Below are positions 15,654 through 25,381 of a stretch of 35,981 nt of DNA, piece after piece. The notes under the pieces are model-generated. The model was not told the DNA's origin. It made no database searches and was given only the letters and a program-made list of their open reading frames with translations. The stretch covers positions 1 to 35,981 of the forward strand of contig NZ_JAJUHW010000030.1 of NCBI RefSeq assembly GCF_029265695.1, in the 5' to 3' direction. How positions within the stretch are numbered: position 1 is the first letter of the stretch; each line of letters begins with the position of its first letter. The position numbers and the translations under genes were made by a program. Source of the DNA: Gracilinema caldarium. GTDB lineage: Bacteria; Spirochaetota; Spirochaetia; Treponematales; Breznakiellaceae.

Positions 15654-18600
15654 ATGACTGTTCGCGAACGATTAAATGCCCTTGCGGCAGAACGGATACT
15701 GCTTCTGGATGGTGCTATGGGTACCATGATACAGAAGTTCGGCCTCACTGAATCTGATTTCCGGGGCACTGCCTTTGCTTCCCATGGAAAACCACTTGCA
15801 GGGTGTAATGATATACTCAGTATTACTCGTCCGGGTGTTATTGCGTCGATACATCAGGCTTATCTGCGCTCCGGTGCGGACATCATCGAAACAAACTCGT
15901 TTAATGCGAACGCTATATCCCTTGAAGACTACGAACTGGCGGACCGGGCCTATGAGATAAGTTTAGCCGCAGCACAGGTTGCCCGGGAATCTGCTGATTT
16001 GTACAGCACTGAAGAAAAACCCCGTTTTGTGGCGGGTATTCTGGGGCCTACAAGCAAAACCGCAAGCATATCTCCCGACGTAAACGATCCGGGGGCCCGT
16101 TCGGTTAGCTGGGATGAGCTTGAGGCGGCTTATTACGACAATGCCCGGGGGTTATTAGACGGCGGCGCCGACATCCTCATGATTGAGACCATTTTTGACA
16201 CCCTGAACGCCAAGGCTGCCATTTCGGCAATCCAAAAGCTGCTTGAGGAACAAGAAGCAGCGGATCCCACCGGTGCGGCGTCTGGAAAGTATGATGTACC
16301 TATTATGATTTCCGGAACCATTGTGGATGCCGCAGGCCGCACCCTTTCAGGCCAAACCGTGGAAGCCTTCTGTGTTTCGGTGCTGCATGCCAAGCCCTGG
16401 TCTATCGGTCTAAACTGTTCCCTCGGGGCGGAACGGCTCTACCCCCATGTGGCTGCCCTGGCCGAAATAGCCCCCTGTTTTGTAAGCGCCCATCCCAACG
16501 CGGGGCTCCCCAACCGTTTTGGCCAGTATGATGAATCGGCCCAGACGATGGCTGCTAACATTCAAGGTTTTCTAAAAAATGGCCTTGTGAACATTGTAGG
16601 GGGCTGCTGCGGTTCAACCCCCGCTCATATTGCGGAGATTGCCCGTCTCGCGGCCAATTACCGGCCCCGGGCCATACCGGATATACCGCCGAAAACCGTG
16701 CTTGCGGGACTCGAACCACTCATTGTGGATCCTGCGATCGGTTTTTTTGATGTGGGAGAACGGACCAATGTGGCGGGGAGCCGGAAATTCCTCAGGCTCA
16801 TTAAAGAAGACCGGTATGACGAAGCCCTGAGTGTTGCCCGGGAAATGGTGGAAGCGGGAGCCTCCATCATCGATGTCTGTATGGATGATGCCCTGCTGGA
16901 TGCTCCGCAGGCGATGCGAAAGTTTTTAAACCTTGCCCTGGCGGACCCAGAAATTGCCCGGCTCCCCGTCATGGTGGACAGTTCCCGCTGGGAGGCCATA
17001 GAGGCGGGGCTTAAGTGCCTCCAGGGAAAGGGGATCGTTAATTCTATCAGCCTTAAGGAAGGGGAAGCAGAATTTTTGCGCCGCAGCCGCATTGCCCGCC
17101 GGATGGGTGCCGCGGTGGTGGTTATGCTCTTTGATGAACGGGGCCAGGCCGATACGTATGAACGGAAAATCGAGGTTGCAGGCCGTTCTTTTAAGCTATT
17201 AACCCAGGACGGTATGCGGGGCGAGGATATTATTTTTGATCCCAACGTGCTTTCAATTGCCACAGGCATACCCGAACATGACCGGTATGCCGTGGACTTT
17301 ATCGAAGCCTGCCGGTGGATACGGAGCAACTGCCCGGGGGCAAAAATATCCGGCGGGGTTTCTAACCTTTCCTTTAGTTTCCGGGGCAATGACCTGGTCC
17401 GGGAGGCTATGCACGCGGTGTTCTTAAAATATGCCATAGAGGCGGGGCTTACTATGGCTATAGTGAATCCGGCGGGTCTGGTCCCCTACGATGAACTGGA
17501 TCCCCGGTTGAGAGAAGCTGCGGAAGATGTGGTACTGGCCCGCCGGAGCGACGGTGCGGAGCGGCTTTTGGCGCTGGCTGTGGAACTAAAAGAAGCCGCT
17601 GAAACTGGAGCCGCTAGCGGTCAAGATGCTAAAAATGCCTCTCAAAGCGACAAAAACAGCTGGCGAAACCTGCCGGTGGAGGAGCGTATCCAATATGCCC
17701 TGGTAAAAGGTATCGAAGATTATATAGAAGCTGATGTCCTTGAAGCCAGGACCCATTTTGAAAAATCCTTGGAAGTGATCGAAGGCCCCCTCATGAAAGG
17801 GATGAACGAGGTAGGGGACCGTTTTGGGGCGGGTAAAATGTTTTTACCCCAGGTTATCCGCAGTGCCCGGGTCATGAAAAAGGCCGTGGCGGTCCTTGAG
17901 CCCTATATACAGGAAGAGAAACGGGCCGATGCTCAGCCTGCCGGGGCTGCAAAAATTATTATGGCCACTGTAAAGGGCGATGTTCACGATATCGGGAAAA
18001 ACATTGTAGGTGTTGTGCTGGGCTGCAATGGGTACGAGGTGCAAGACCTGGGCGTCATGATTCCATCCGACGAAATTGCTGAGGCAATTATCCGGGAAAA
18101 GGCGGATCTGGTCGGGCTTTCGGGCCTCATTACGCCTTCATTGGACGAAATGGTCCATACGGCCCGGGAACTGGAACGGCGGGGTATATCAATCCCCATT
18201 TTGATAGGCGGAGCTACCACCAGCGAAGCCCATACGGCGCTGCGGATAGCCCCTGAGTATTCGGGGCCTGTGATCTATGTAAAGGATGCAAGCCGCGCCG
18301 CTGCGGTCGTTCGGGCCCTCTTATCGGAAAACGAAAAGGGCCGGTTTTTAGAACAGATAGAAGCCCAGTATTCACAAGCTATTGCCCGGCATGAAAAGCT
18401 CAGAGAACGTATAGAACTGCTTCCCCTGGAAAAGGCCCGAAATAATCGAATCGTAACTGACTGGGCCCATGCGGAGCTTCCTGAACCACGGCAAAAGGGC
18501 TTAATAGAATTCCGCAATTTCCCCCTGGAAGAATTGGTCTCGTATATTGACTGGTCTTATTTCTTTTATGGATGGGATCTTGGCCATGGCTTTGAGCGGA

Positions 18601-19481
18601 TACTACAGGATAGTGAAAAAGGAGAAGCGGCTCGAAAGCTCTACGAAGATGCCCAGGCTCTTTTACAGCGGATCATTTCAGAAAAAATACTAACAGCCCA
18701 CGGCGTGGCGGGCCTTTTCCCGGCCTTCTCCCAGGGTGATGACATTGTGCTGTTCAAAGCTGGATCTGTTTCTGAATCAGATTCTCAAGAAATGATAGCC
18801 AGGTTTTCATTCCTGCGGAATCAGGAGAAAAAACTCGCAGGGGGCTATAATCCCTGTCTTGCGGACTTTATTGCCCCCACGGAAGCGTACCGCCTGTCGG
18901 AAAATCAGGTTGACCGACAAACGGTACGACTGGCAGCCTGCCAGGCAGCAAGCAAGGCAGCATGCCAGGCATTATGCCGGGACTGGATGGGCCTCTTTGC
19001 GGTCACCGCCGGCCATGGGCTCGACGCTTTTGTGGCTGAATGCAAAGCCCGGGGCGACGATTATACAGCCCTGCTTGCCGCATCCCTGGCGGACCGTCTG
19101 GCAGAAGCCTTTGCGGAAAAGCTGCACCACCTAGTACGGACCGAACTTTGGGGATATGCGCCTGAAGAAAAGCTCAGTACCAAAGAACTATTTGAAGGAA
19201 AATATCGGGGTATCAGGCCCGCCTTCGGGTATCCAGCCTGCCCGGACCATCATGACAAAAGGATAGCGATCGAAGTCCTGGAAGCCGAGAAGCGGTGCGG
19301 CATCAGACTGACTGAATCATCTATGATGCAGCCCGCTGCATCGGTCTGCGGCATGTATTTTGCCCATCCCGCTTCTTATTATTTTGGGGTAGGGCAGATT
19401 GGGGATGATCAGCTTTCTGATTGGGCCGAACGGAAAGGAATTAGTATAGAAGAAGCGAAAAATAGGATCGGAAAATTATAA
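15654..19481 (+). CDS. metH: Cobalamin-dependent methionine synthase, full length
   Basis: A 1275-aa enzyme with all four modules in order. The homocysteine-binding barrel (residues 1-330) has zinc ligands Cys255 (NCSLGAE) and Cys318/Cys319 (GGCCGST). The methyl-THF pterin-binding domain follows (about 355-625, with [14 protein letters not shown]). The cap and B12-binding domains (about 670-900) include [12 protein letters not shown], with axial ligand His778. The SAM-dependent reactivation domain (about 950-1275) has [12 protein letters not shown]. It transfers the methyl group of methyl-THF via cobalamin to homocysteine. An alanine/serine-rich linker (about 640-665) separates the folate and cap domains. 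The MTHFR-like gene nearby fits the same pathway. It appears monocistronic. Confidence 0.96.
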   Translation: MTVRERLNALAAERILLLDGAMGTMIQKFGLTESDFRGTAFASHGKPLAGCNDILSITRPGVIASIHQAYLRSGADIIETNSFNANAISLEDYELADRAYEISLAAAQVARESADLYSTEEKPRFVAGILGPTSKTASISPDVNDPGARSVSWDELEAAYYDNARGLLDGGADILMIETIFDTLNAKAAISAIQKLLEEQEAADPTGAASGKYDVPIMISGTIVDAAGRTLSGQTVEAFCVSVLHAKPWSIGLNCSLGAERLYPHVAALAEIAPCFVSAHPNAGLPNRFGQYDESAQTMAANIQGFLKNGLVNIVGGCCGSTPAHIAEIARLAANYRPRAIPDIPPKTVLAGLEPLIVDPAIGFFDVGERTNVAGSRKFLRLIKEDRYDEALSVAREMVEAGASIIDVCMDDALLDAPQAMRKFLNLALADPEIARLPVMVDSSRWEAIEAGLKCLQGKGIVNSISLKEGEAEFLRRSRIARRMGAAVVVMLFDERGQADTYERKIEVAGRSFKLLTQDGMRGEDIIFDPNVLSIATGIPEHDRYAVDFIEACRWIRSNCPGAKISGGVSNLSFSFRGNDLVREAMHAVFLKYAIEAGLTMAIVNPAGLVPYDELDPRLREAAEDVVLARRSDGAERLLALAVELKEAAETGAASGQDAKNASQSDKNSWRNLPVEERIQYALVKGIEDYIEADVLEARTHFEKSLEVIEGPLMKGMNEVGDRFGAGKMFLPQVIRSARVMKKAVAVLEPYIQEEKRADAQPAGAAKIIMATVKGDVHDIGKNIVGVVLGCNGYEVQDLGVMIPSDEIAEAIIREKADLVGLSGLITPSLDEMVHTARELERRGISIPILIGGATTSEAHTALRIAPEYSGPVIYVKDASRAAAVVRALLSENEKGRFLEQIEAQYSQAIARHEKLRERIELLPLEKARNNRIVTDWAHAELPEPRQKGLIEFRNFPLEELVSYIDWSYFFYGWDLGHGFERILQDSEKGEAARKLYEDAQALLQRIISEKILTAHGVAGLFPAFSQGDDIVLFKAGSVSESDSQEMIARFSFLRNQEKKLAGGYNPCLADFIAPTEAYRLSENQVDRQTVRLAACQAASKAACQALCRDWMGLFAVTAGHGLDAFVAECKARGDDYTALLAASLADRLAEAFAEKLHHLVRTELWGYAPEEKLSTKELFEGKYRGIRPAFGYPACPDHHDKRIAIEVLEAEKRCGIRLTESSMMQPAASVCGMYFAHPASYYFGVGQIGDDQLSDWAERKGISIEEAKNRIGKL

Positions 19482-19495
19482 ATTAGCTAAAGAAA

Positions 19496-19525
19496 AACCG
19501 GCCCGCGGTTTTAACGGGGCCGGTT
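19496..19525. terminator. Bidirectional hairpin terminator between metH and the DOMON gene
   Basis: AACCGGCCC (19496-19504) pairs perfectly with GGGCCGGTT (19517-19525) around a 12-base loop. Read on the minus strand the stem is followed by TTTTTCTTT, a good intrinsic terminator for the DOMON gene. On the plus strand the stem follows the metH stop but lacks a T tract. Confidence 0.75.
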
Positions 19526-19537
19526 ATACAGAACCGC

Positions 19538-20047
19538 TTATGGCATTGTAATAACAAGTGAACCTCTTGTTTTGTGTTTTGTGGTAAAATTATCACTATC
19601 CGAGGCAGCTACCAGAATTTTGTAAGTCCCTGGTGTGAGGGGTCTATCGTTTTTATCGTTGGTTTGTCGGGGAATGACAAAGGTAATGCTTGTATAGCCC
19701 TTTTCTTCCTTTCCAGAATAAGAAAGGATGTCCGAAGTTCCGCCGAGCCGTGTATCTTCAGCATGGCTTACAAGACCGTTTCCATAATCGTCCCTGATAT
19801 ATACCACACCATCTTTGACATAAGCAATTTTATAGTCCGCATCTTTCATCATGTTGGAGGGATTAATTCCGATAGCTATCCAGCCAGTAACCGCGGCCTC
19901 CATGGTAACCTCTACCGTATCCCTTTGAACCGTAAAGGAGACTTTAATTCCGTTAGATTCTCCTGCTACCCGCTGTTGGGCAAAAAGCAGCCCAGAAAAC
20001 CCGGTCAGCAAAATAAAAGAGATAATAAACCGAAGTGTTCTTTTCAT
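19538..20047 (-). CDS. Exported DOMON-domain protein
   Basis: A 169-aa protein with a signal peptide (residues 1-23, ending GLLFA before QQ) and a single DOMON beta-sandwich. Recognisable features are GWIAIGINPSNMMKDADYKI, the DG-VYIRDDYGNG turn and the GYTSITFVIPR strand, which match the heme- or sugar-binding DOMON domains of cellobiose dehydrogenase-like and DM13-linked proteins. The Met in SNMMKDAD aligns with the region that supplies an axial heme ligand in some members, so heme binding is possible but unproven. It is probably periplasmic. AAGGAG precedes the ATG and TATATT lies upstream as a -10 candidate. It appears monocistronic, closed by the hairpin at 19496-19525. Confidence 0.78.
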   Translation of the reverse strand: MKRTLRFIISFILLTGFSGLLFAQQRVAGESNGIKVSFTVQRDTVEVTMEAAVTGWIAIGINPSNMMKDADYKIAYVKDGVVYIRDDYGNGLVSHAEDTRLGGTSDILSYSGKEEKGYTSITFVIPRQTNDKNDRPLTPGTYKILVAASDSDNFTTKHKTRGSLVITMP

Positions 20048-20130
20048 GACTTACGCTCCTTGGTTTTAATATACCAATATATATTACTAAAATGCAAATC
20101 TATTAGGGTTACTACATTTAGGTTTTTTTA

Positions 20131-20145
20131 TGGTATAATCTAAAT
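20131..20145 (+). promoter_or_regulatory. Candidate leaderless promoter of the D-2-hydroxyacid dehydrogenase gene
   Basis: The perfect consensus TATAAT (20134-20139), preceded by TGG as an extended -10, ends six bases before the ATG at 20146 (spacer CTAAAT). No Shine-Dalgarno sequence is present. Confidence 0.6.
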
Positions 20146-21123
20146 ATGAATACTGAAAATTCTCTTATCGTTCTGGCCTTGCCGGAACAGCGGATTCCCC
20201 AGGATGCACAAAAACGGCTTCAGGACCGTGCCGCAGGCAGAAAGGTCATGATTGTCACCGACAAGGGTAAACTCGATTCCCTCTTAGACCAAATTGAAAT
20301 TGTAGGCGGCGAATTTCCCCCGCCCCTCATTGCCCGGTCTCCGAACCTAAAGTGGTACCAGTCTTGGTATGCCGGGGCAGACTGGCTCCAGAAATTTCCC
20401 GAAACAAAAACCCATCCCTTTGTACTTACCAACTCATCGGGAATTCACGGGGTCCAGATGTCAGAACACCTCTTTGGTATGCTGATATCGTGGTACCGAA
20501 AATTCCCGGCCGCCTTTACGGCCCAGGGCCGGCATGAGTGGCTTACGTTTACCTATCCCGATATGGATGTACTGGCAGGCAAGACCATGCTCATTATCGG
20601 CTATGGTACGATAGGAAAACGGGTAGCCAGGATAGCCCAGGCCTTTGAAATGAAGGTGGTAGGGGTAAAACGTAGCCCAGCTACTGAACAGGATCCCTAT
20701 GGGGCTACTCAGGACGTGTTCGCAAATTTGAACAAGCGGCTTGCGGAAGCTGATATTGTAGTAAATATTTTGCCCCTCACGGCTGAAACCAAGGGCCTGT
20801 TTAACCGGACTATTTTCCAGGCTATGAAAAAAGATGCAATCTTTGTAAATATTGGCCGCGGAGGTTCGGTAAACGAAGAAGATCTCGTGGATGCACTGAA
20901 GAAGGGAACAATTAAAGGGGCGCTTTTAGATGTGACTGTTGAAGAACCGCTTCCTGCCTCATCTCCGCTGTGGGATCTGCCAAACCTTATGCTGACGAGC
21001 CATTTCTCCGGTTTTCATCCCCAGTATGATGAATTAGCGTTCCAGGTTTTTTTGGAAAACCTCGAACGATACAACCGGGGAGAATCCTTGCGGAATGTTA
21101 TAGATAAAAATCTAGGGTATTAA
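20146..21123 (+). CDS. D-isomer-specific 2-hydroxyacid dehydrogenase
   Basis: A 325-aa NAD(P)-dependent oxidoreductase. The nucleotide-binding domain (residues about 105-290) has IIGYGTIGKRVA, and the catalytic set is Arg in VNIGRGG, Glu in VTVEEPLP and His in TSHFSGF. The flanking substrate domain is divergent, with WYQSWYAGADWLQKFP in the position of the substrate loop. The family reduces 2-oxo acids such as glyoxylate, hydroxypyruvate or pyruvate. The divergent N-terminus resembles the group often annotated as phosphoglycerate-dehydrogenase-like or glyoxylate/hydroxypyruvate reductase A, so the substrate is open. It is a single-gene unit, with a GC-rich palindromic patch following its stop. 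Confidence 0.85.
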   Translation: MNTENSLIVLALPEQRIPQDAQKRLQDRAAGRKVMIVTDKGKLDSLLDQIEIVGGEFPPPLIARSPNLKWYQSWYAGADWLQKFPETKTHPFVLTNSSGIHGVQMSEHLFGMLISWYRKFPAAFTAQGRHEWLTFTYPDMDVLAGKTMLIIGYGTIGKRVARIAQAFEMKVVGVKRSPATEQDPYGATQDVFANLNKRLAEADIVVNILPLTAETKGLFNRTIFQAMKKDAIFVNIGRGGSVNEEDLVDALKKGTIKGALLDVTVEEPLPASSPLWDLPNLMLTSHFSGFHPQYDELAFQVFLENLERYNRGESLRNVIDKNLGY

Positions 21124-21154
21124 GTCTATTCAAGGGAGCTATTAATCGGGGGTA

Positions 21155-21239
21155 TGTGCGAGCGCTACAATGCCGAGCGCGTTTTGGCGCCGCGCATGGA
21201 CGCCGCCCATGGACGCGTAACGCACGGGGGCGTCGCACA
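21155..21239. repeat. GC-rich nested inverted repeat (85 nt cruciform-like)
   Basis: Paired arms from outside in: TGTGCGA (21155-21161) with TCGCACA (21233-21239); GCGTT (21179-21183) with AACGC (21219-21223); CGCG (21191-21194) with CGCG (21214-21217); CATGG (21195-21199) with CCATG (21207-21211), leaving a 7-base loop. The patch is far more GC-rich than its flanks and lies between two convergent genes. An overlapping open frame (21156-21365) has no ribosome-binding site and runs into the end of the neighbouring gene, so I do not call it. Confidence 0.5.
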
Positions 21240-21257
21240 CACGCTCAAGCCTGTCTG

Positions 21258-23303
21258 CTAGACAGAACGGTTTTTAAGGGATTCTCTGAACAGCGCGTCC
21301 GGATCGATATCTGTCTGGGTACCATACAGGGGGATGACCCCTTCGCCATTTACGCTTCTAAATAATATCCCTGCGTCATTTGTGTATGCCCAGCTGTATT
21401 CGTTGTTGATGATGTAATCGAGTACTGTGGTAACCGCTAAGGTAAAATAAACCAGGGCAGCATTGGTTCGCTGTTTAGAGTTTTTACCTCCTAATAGGGC
21501 GTCGATTCGGGTGGAAAGCGGGGTAGGTACCTGGAACAGGTATTGATCCCAAGGATTGTCTATACCGTCGCAGCTCGCATTTTGTTCTGCCCCTCCAGCC
21601 TTTTGAGCCTTGTCGATGGAAGCAGCTATAGTAGTAAGGAAGCGCTTAAGCGTATGAACTTCAGAATAAAAGGGTGGTATGTCAAGCTTGTGGATGGTTG
21701 GGGCAGAAAAGGACTCAAACTTGAAATAGGGTAAAAAGAAAAGCCGTTTAATCCAATTTAAATCAAGAAGTATCCGTTTAGGATATGCGGCGGTCCGGGA
21801 TTCGGTCGAAGATTCCAGTATTTGGCAGTATTCGTTGAGCCGATGCAGGTACTCCTTTTCGAAAACCTGTTCTATATACCGGGGCCAGTTCCCGATTATT
21901 CTGTTAATGATGGTATCCACCGGTTCTGCTTCCTGGTCGGTAACATGAATAGCACTAAAGGAAACATAACGGAGTCCGTAAAAAAGCTCTTCCAAAATAT
22001 GCATCAGAATAACTACTTGCTGGATAGGATCCGTGGGTGCAACGAGTTCGTATTCCTTTTTTAAGTCAAACAGCTTGGAAAAATAGGGGTATAGGTCAGG
22101 ATAGGTTGAAAGCCGCTGCCAGGGAAGACCGGGGAAGAGGCGCTCCAAGGTTTCAAGCCCTTTAATGACCCCTTTGCTGATCGGTTCTTGTTCTTTTGCA
22201 TGAGCTTCCGCTTTATGGTCCGCCGCTTCCTCTGGCTTTTCTGTTTCTGAAACAGTTGTTTTTTCCTTTACCGCGTTGATCCGAGGCGGGACCGGCTGGA
22301 GTTTATCCTTCTCCGTAATATTTAAAAATGCAAGTATCCGCTTCCGGCGGGAAGAAAAAAAACCTTCATAGCTATAATAGGTGTCGGAGACCAGTTTCAT
22401 AAGGAGCGGGTAGAGTAAGAAGCGGATGCTTTTTTGGATAATCGAATAAGCAATCAATGCAAAACGAATAGAGCCCTGATGTTTTTCTTTCGCTTCTACC
22501 GGATCTTCTTCGGCAAGGAGTGAATAGAGCCGTTTGTATGCTTCCTTAATATCATTTTCCGTATCCAAGGCTTCCAGAAGCAGTATGGGCCGGTATATTG
22601 CCTTTATTATATCTGAAAAATCGCTAACCTTCACCGACCGGGGTCGGGCTTGAAGCCGGCTTAATTCTGTGTTGATGAGTTCTATGTTCCAGAAGCGGAT
22701 GGTGTCAATTATTGCAAATGCTTCCGGATGCAGTTTTTTAAAGTGTTCGGTCCGTCTTATGTTTTGCCTCGGCAGAAGTGATCTTGTGGCTATAACCAAA
22801 GATTCAAAACGGCCATAGTACTCGTTCATGCGGCGGCTTACAAAGTCCGGATTCACCATATCCGGAGGCTCGGAAAAGAGGGAAAAGCGGGAGACCAGAA
22901 CCTGGAGGGGTGTTTTTATCTCAAATTCTACCTGAGCGGCCAGCTTATCCATTTTTATCCGTTCGCGGTAACTTGTTTTCAGCGGCTGATCCGGATCATC
23001 GCCCTTATCAATTCTGCTGGTTCGTTTTACCTTGAGCGGATTTGGTTCTTCTTTTTCGATTACCTCTACCCGATGTTTGGGAACTCCGGGGCCGGATTTG
23101 CCTTTAATGCTTACATTTACCGTTTCATTTCGTCCATGACCGCTTCGTTCCGGTTTGGGCGGTTCGGGCAGTTTTTCAATTCCTATTTCTCCGCCGAGCT
23201 TTTCTGCTATAGCCCGGGCTTCTTCGGGATCCAAATCTCCGAGGCGTTTTCTCGTACGTTCTAGCTCGCCAGGCTCATAAATCGCCTTAGGTTTTTTTGC
23301 CAT
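21258..23303 (-). CDS. Conserved hypothetical protein, 681 aa, spirochaete type
   Basis: I do not recognise a named family. Residues 1-110 are charged and probably disordered (rich in Lys, Glu, Pro, Arg). Residues 115-345 form a long helical region with KTPLQVLVSRFSLF, LLPRQNIRRTEHFKKLHPEAF and a hydrophobic stretch FLLYPLLMKLV that is too short and isolated for a membrane protein. A second charged linker (about 350-395) is rich in Glu and Ala. A C-terminal helical domain follows (about 400-681, EELFYGLRYVSFSAIHV). No signal peptide or catalytic motif is visible. AAGGAA precedes the ATG. It lies 17 bp after the DUF2804 gene and is probably the third gene of that operon. Confidence 0.7.
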   Translation of the reverse strand: MAKKPKAIYEPGELERTRKRLGDLDPEEARAIAEKLGGEIGIEKLPEPPKPERSGHGRNETVNVSIKGKSGPGVPKHRVEVIEKEEPNPLKVKRTSRIDKGDDPDQPLKTSYRERIKMDKLAAQVEFEIKTPLQVLVSRFSLFSEPPDMVNPDFVSRRMNEYYGRFESLVIATRSLLPRQNIRRTEHFKKLHPEAFAIIDTIRFWNIELINTELSRLQARPRSVKVSDFSDIIKAIYRPILLLEALDTENDIKEAYKRLYSLLAEEDPVEAKEKHQGSIRFALIAYSIIQKSIRFLLYPLLMKLVSDTYYSYEGFFSSRRKRILAFLNITEKDKLQPVPPRINAVKEKTTVSETEKPEEAADHKAEAHAKEQEPISKGVIKGLETLERLFPGLPWQRLSTYPDLYPYFSKLFDLKKEYELVAPTDPIQQVVILMHILEELFYGLRYVSFSAIHVTDQEAEPVDTIINRIIGNWPRYIEQVFEKEYLHRLNEYCQILESSTESRTAAYPKRILLDLNWIKRLFFLPYFKFESFSAPTIHKLDIPPFYSEVHTLKRFLTTIAASIDKAQKAGGAEQNASCDGIDNPWDQYLFQVPTPLSTRIDALLGGKNSKQRTNAALVYFTLAVTTVLDYIINNEYSWAYTNDAGILFRSVNGEGVIPLYGTQTDIDPDALFRESLKNRSV

Positions 23304-23320
23304 ACCGGTTCCTTATAATA

Positions 23321-24370
23321 TTATACCCGTAAATAAATCTGTTCTCCCGTACCCCATACATTCCTGAGGTTTATCTTTTCACCATCTTTGGTTTGGAGCA
23401 TTCCGTTATAGACTCCAAAGGGTGAAATATATTCGCTGCGGGTAATAATGAAATCGAACCCTGTCTTTATTGGCTCCTTGGGGGTGAACGTCAGGTCCAC
23501 CATACCTTCCAAATCCTGGATAACCCAGTCAGAATCAGGCCCTTCGGGCATGGTAATGCGGACCGGCGGCAAGGGGGTGAGCTGCCCTGCAAGCCACAGT
23601 CCGTTTTCGTTATACCGGAAACTGTCCCGGGTCTGGCTTTCTACAACACTAAAGCCGAAGGGACGGCCGTCGTTATGGAAACCATGGCCGGTACACCAGG
23701 TTTGACGCATCCGGTAGGGAAAATAGCCCTTGTAGTCCATAAAAAATCCGAAGGTTTTGTCCAGGGAAAGGCTTACATGTTTACCCCCGAACACTAAATC
23801 TCCCCGCACAGGAACCATAGCTTTATAGTTGTACATGCACCGCCGTTCAGCGAAGGGAAGGCAGGTAACGAGGGGCGTTGTTTTTAGCCGGGAAAAATCA
23901 AATTCCAAATGGGCTGTAAAGGAGGGCCGTTTCAGTTTTGGCTCAATATCTAAATCCAGTTCAATCAGGTCCGCATCGAGCCAGTTATGGATTCGGAAAT
24001 AAAATCCGTAGCTTCGGCTTGTGATAGAAGAGTTGGAAAGAGACCGGGGAAGTTTCCATGCCCCGAAGGGGAGGGATTTCCGAAAGAGGAGGCTTTCTTT
24101 AGTTTCCTTGTTCCAGAGAAAAACCTGGGCAAGGCGGTAGTATTTTGCATTAGTAAGAACCGCAATAAGGAAGTAGGTCTCATTCTGTATATGAAAGGTT
24201 TGCCATTCTTTGACCCGTAAGTTCCGGATCCATTTCATGGTAGGGATAAAAAAGGGGTGTTTAACACTGAGCAGATCTACATCGTCGAAGGGCCGGGTCC
24301 AGGTACCGAATACCGGAATGCCCTTATCGAGGGGGCTGGAGCGGGGCGGAGAAATATCGCGCTGGTACAT
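23321..24370 (-). CDS. DUF2804 domain protein
   Basis: A 349-aa protein matching the DUF2804 family along its length. The N-terminus has a conserved entry (KGIPVFGTWTRPF) followed by RNLRVKEWQTFHIQNETYF. The middle contains GKHVSLSLDKTFGFFMDYKGYFPY, and the C-terminus has GVYNGMLQTKDGEKINLRNVWGTGE. The beta-rich pattern suggests a lipocalin-like or carotenoid-isomerase-like fold, as in some related AttH/DUF proteins. The function is unknown; no signal peptide is seen. Its ATG shares one base with the stop of the dehydrogenase gene (TGATG), so translation is likely coupled. Confidence 0.75.
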   Translation of the reverse strand: MYQRDISPPRSSPLDKGIPVFGTWTRPFDDVDLLSVKHPFFIPTMKWIRNLRVKEWQTFHIQNETYFLIAVLTNAKYYRLAQVFLWNKETKESLLFRKSLPFGAWKLPRSLSNSSITSRSYGFYFRIHNWLDADLIELDLDIEPKLKRPSFTAHLEFDFSRLKTTPLVTCLPFAERRCMYNYKAMVPVRGDLVFGGKHVSLSLDKTFGFFMDYKGYFPYRMRQTWCTGHGFHNDGRPFGFSVVESQTRDSFRYNENGLWLAGQLTPLPPVRITMPEGPDSDWVIQDLEGMVDLTFTPKEPIKTGFDFIITRSEYISPFGVYNGMLQTKDGEKINLRNVWGTGEQIYLRV

Positions 24371-25332
24371 CAGAGCTGCCTCGCAAGGTAAAGCAGATAT
24401 AGAGCCTGGGTCCCCAGGTCCGCCCCCGATTGGGCTTCTTCAGGGAAAAGCGGCGCTGAAAGCCCTGAGAATTGGGCTTTTTCGATTTCAGCAGCAATTT
24501 TAGTAAGGGCTTGAGAATTAAGGGCTGCCAGCTTGCGATAGAGGGTTTCTGCCTGGGCAAGGCCCGGCAAGTGTAGCCCCAGTTCCCGGGCGCTTTCCAG
24601 GGCGATGCCCATATCTTTGATAAAGTGCTTTACATAAAAGCCGGGCTTTACGTTTCCATCCAGCATCCGGGGGAGTAGGTTGGAAAGGGACCAGCTTCCG
24701 GCCGCGCCGGATTCTATACTGGCGAGCATAGTCCGGGGCTCAAGGCCAGATGAAATACCGTAGGCCAGGGCTTCAGCAACCCCCATCATGGTAGATGCAA
24801 TAACGATCTGGTTGCACATTTTGCAGTGCTGGCCGCTGCCCGGTCCGCCCTGGAGGAAGATGGTCTTCCCCATTTTTTCAAAAATCGGCTGAGCGCGTCT
24901 AAAAGCCTTTTCGCTGCCTCCAACCATTATGGAAAGGGTTCCGTTCCGGGCTCCTATGTCGCCGCCAGAAACAGGCGCATCCAGGGCCTCTAGCCCCCGG
25001 GCTGCAGCCGCCTCGGCAATACGCTGCGCAAGGCTTGGGCTGGATGTGGTCATATCGATAAGGATTGTACCGCTCCGTGCAGTATCGATAATGCCCTGCG
25101 GTCCCAGGTAAAGCGCCTCTACATCCTGAGGGTAGCCAACCATAGTTATGACCACATCCGCCTGTTTGACCGCTTCAGCCACTGAAGAAGCCCACTGAGC
25201 CCCCTGATCCAAAAGGCCCTGGGCCTTGCTTTTTGTTCTTGTATACAAAGAGACCGGATAGCCTGCCGCAAGGAGGTGTCCTGCCATACTGCTGCCCATG
25301 ACTCCGGTACCGATAAACGCTATCTGTTCCAT
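24370..25332 (-). CDS. Beta-hydroxyacid dehydrogenase (3-hydroxyisobutyrate dehydrogenase-like)
   Basis: A 320-aa NAD(P)-binding protein with FIGTGVMGSSMAGHLLAAG at the N-terminus (GxGxMG dinucleotide motif), the substrate motif DAPVSGGDIGARNGTLSIMVGG, and the catalytic lysine region GSGQHCKMCNQ. The family oxidises 3-hydroxyisobutyrate, tartronate semialdehyde, 6-phosphogluconate and similar acids; these motifs do not separate the substrates. The last 35 residues (after AALNSQAL) are longer than usual and end in a hydrophobic helix. It is the first gene of an operon with DUF2804 and the 681-aa protein. The ATG has no Shine-Dalgarno site. Confidence 0.87.
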   Translation of the reverse strand: MEQIAFIGTGVMGSSMAGHLLAAGYPVSLYTRTKSKAQGLLDQGAQWASSVAEAVKQADVVITMVGYPQDVEALYLGPQGIIDTARSGTILIDMTTSSPSLAQRIAEAAAARGLEALDAPVSGGDIGARNGTLSIMVGGSEKAFRRAQPIFEKMGKTIFLQGGPGSGQHCKMCNQIVIASTMMGVAEALAYGISSGLEPRTMLASIESGAAGSWSLSNLLPRMLDGNVKPGFYVKHFIKDMGIALESARELGLHLPGLAQAETLYRKLAALNSQALTKIAAEIEKAQFSGLSAPLFPEEAQSGADLGTQALYLLYLARQL

Positions 25333-25369
25333 GAAAACAAGTATACACCGAACTAAGGAACTGGTGCAA
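25333..25369 (-). promoter_or_regulatory. Promoter of the beta-hydroxyacid dehydrogenase operon, leaderless arrangement
   Basis: On the minus strand TTGCAC (25364-25369) is followed by an 18-bp spacer and TATACT (25340-25345). The hexamer ends seven bases before the ATG at 25332. No ribosome-binding site lies in between. The same gap holds the divergent start of the beta-CASP gene. Confidence 0.6.
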
Positions 25370-25381
25370 ACCGTTCAAAAG

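Noticed and set aside
21156-21365. Plus-strand open frame of 69 codons over the GC-rich palindrome.
   Set aside because: No ribosome-binding site, composition follows the palindrome, and its second half is antisense to the 681-aa gene.
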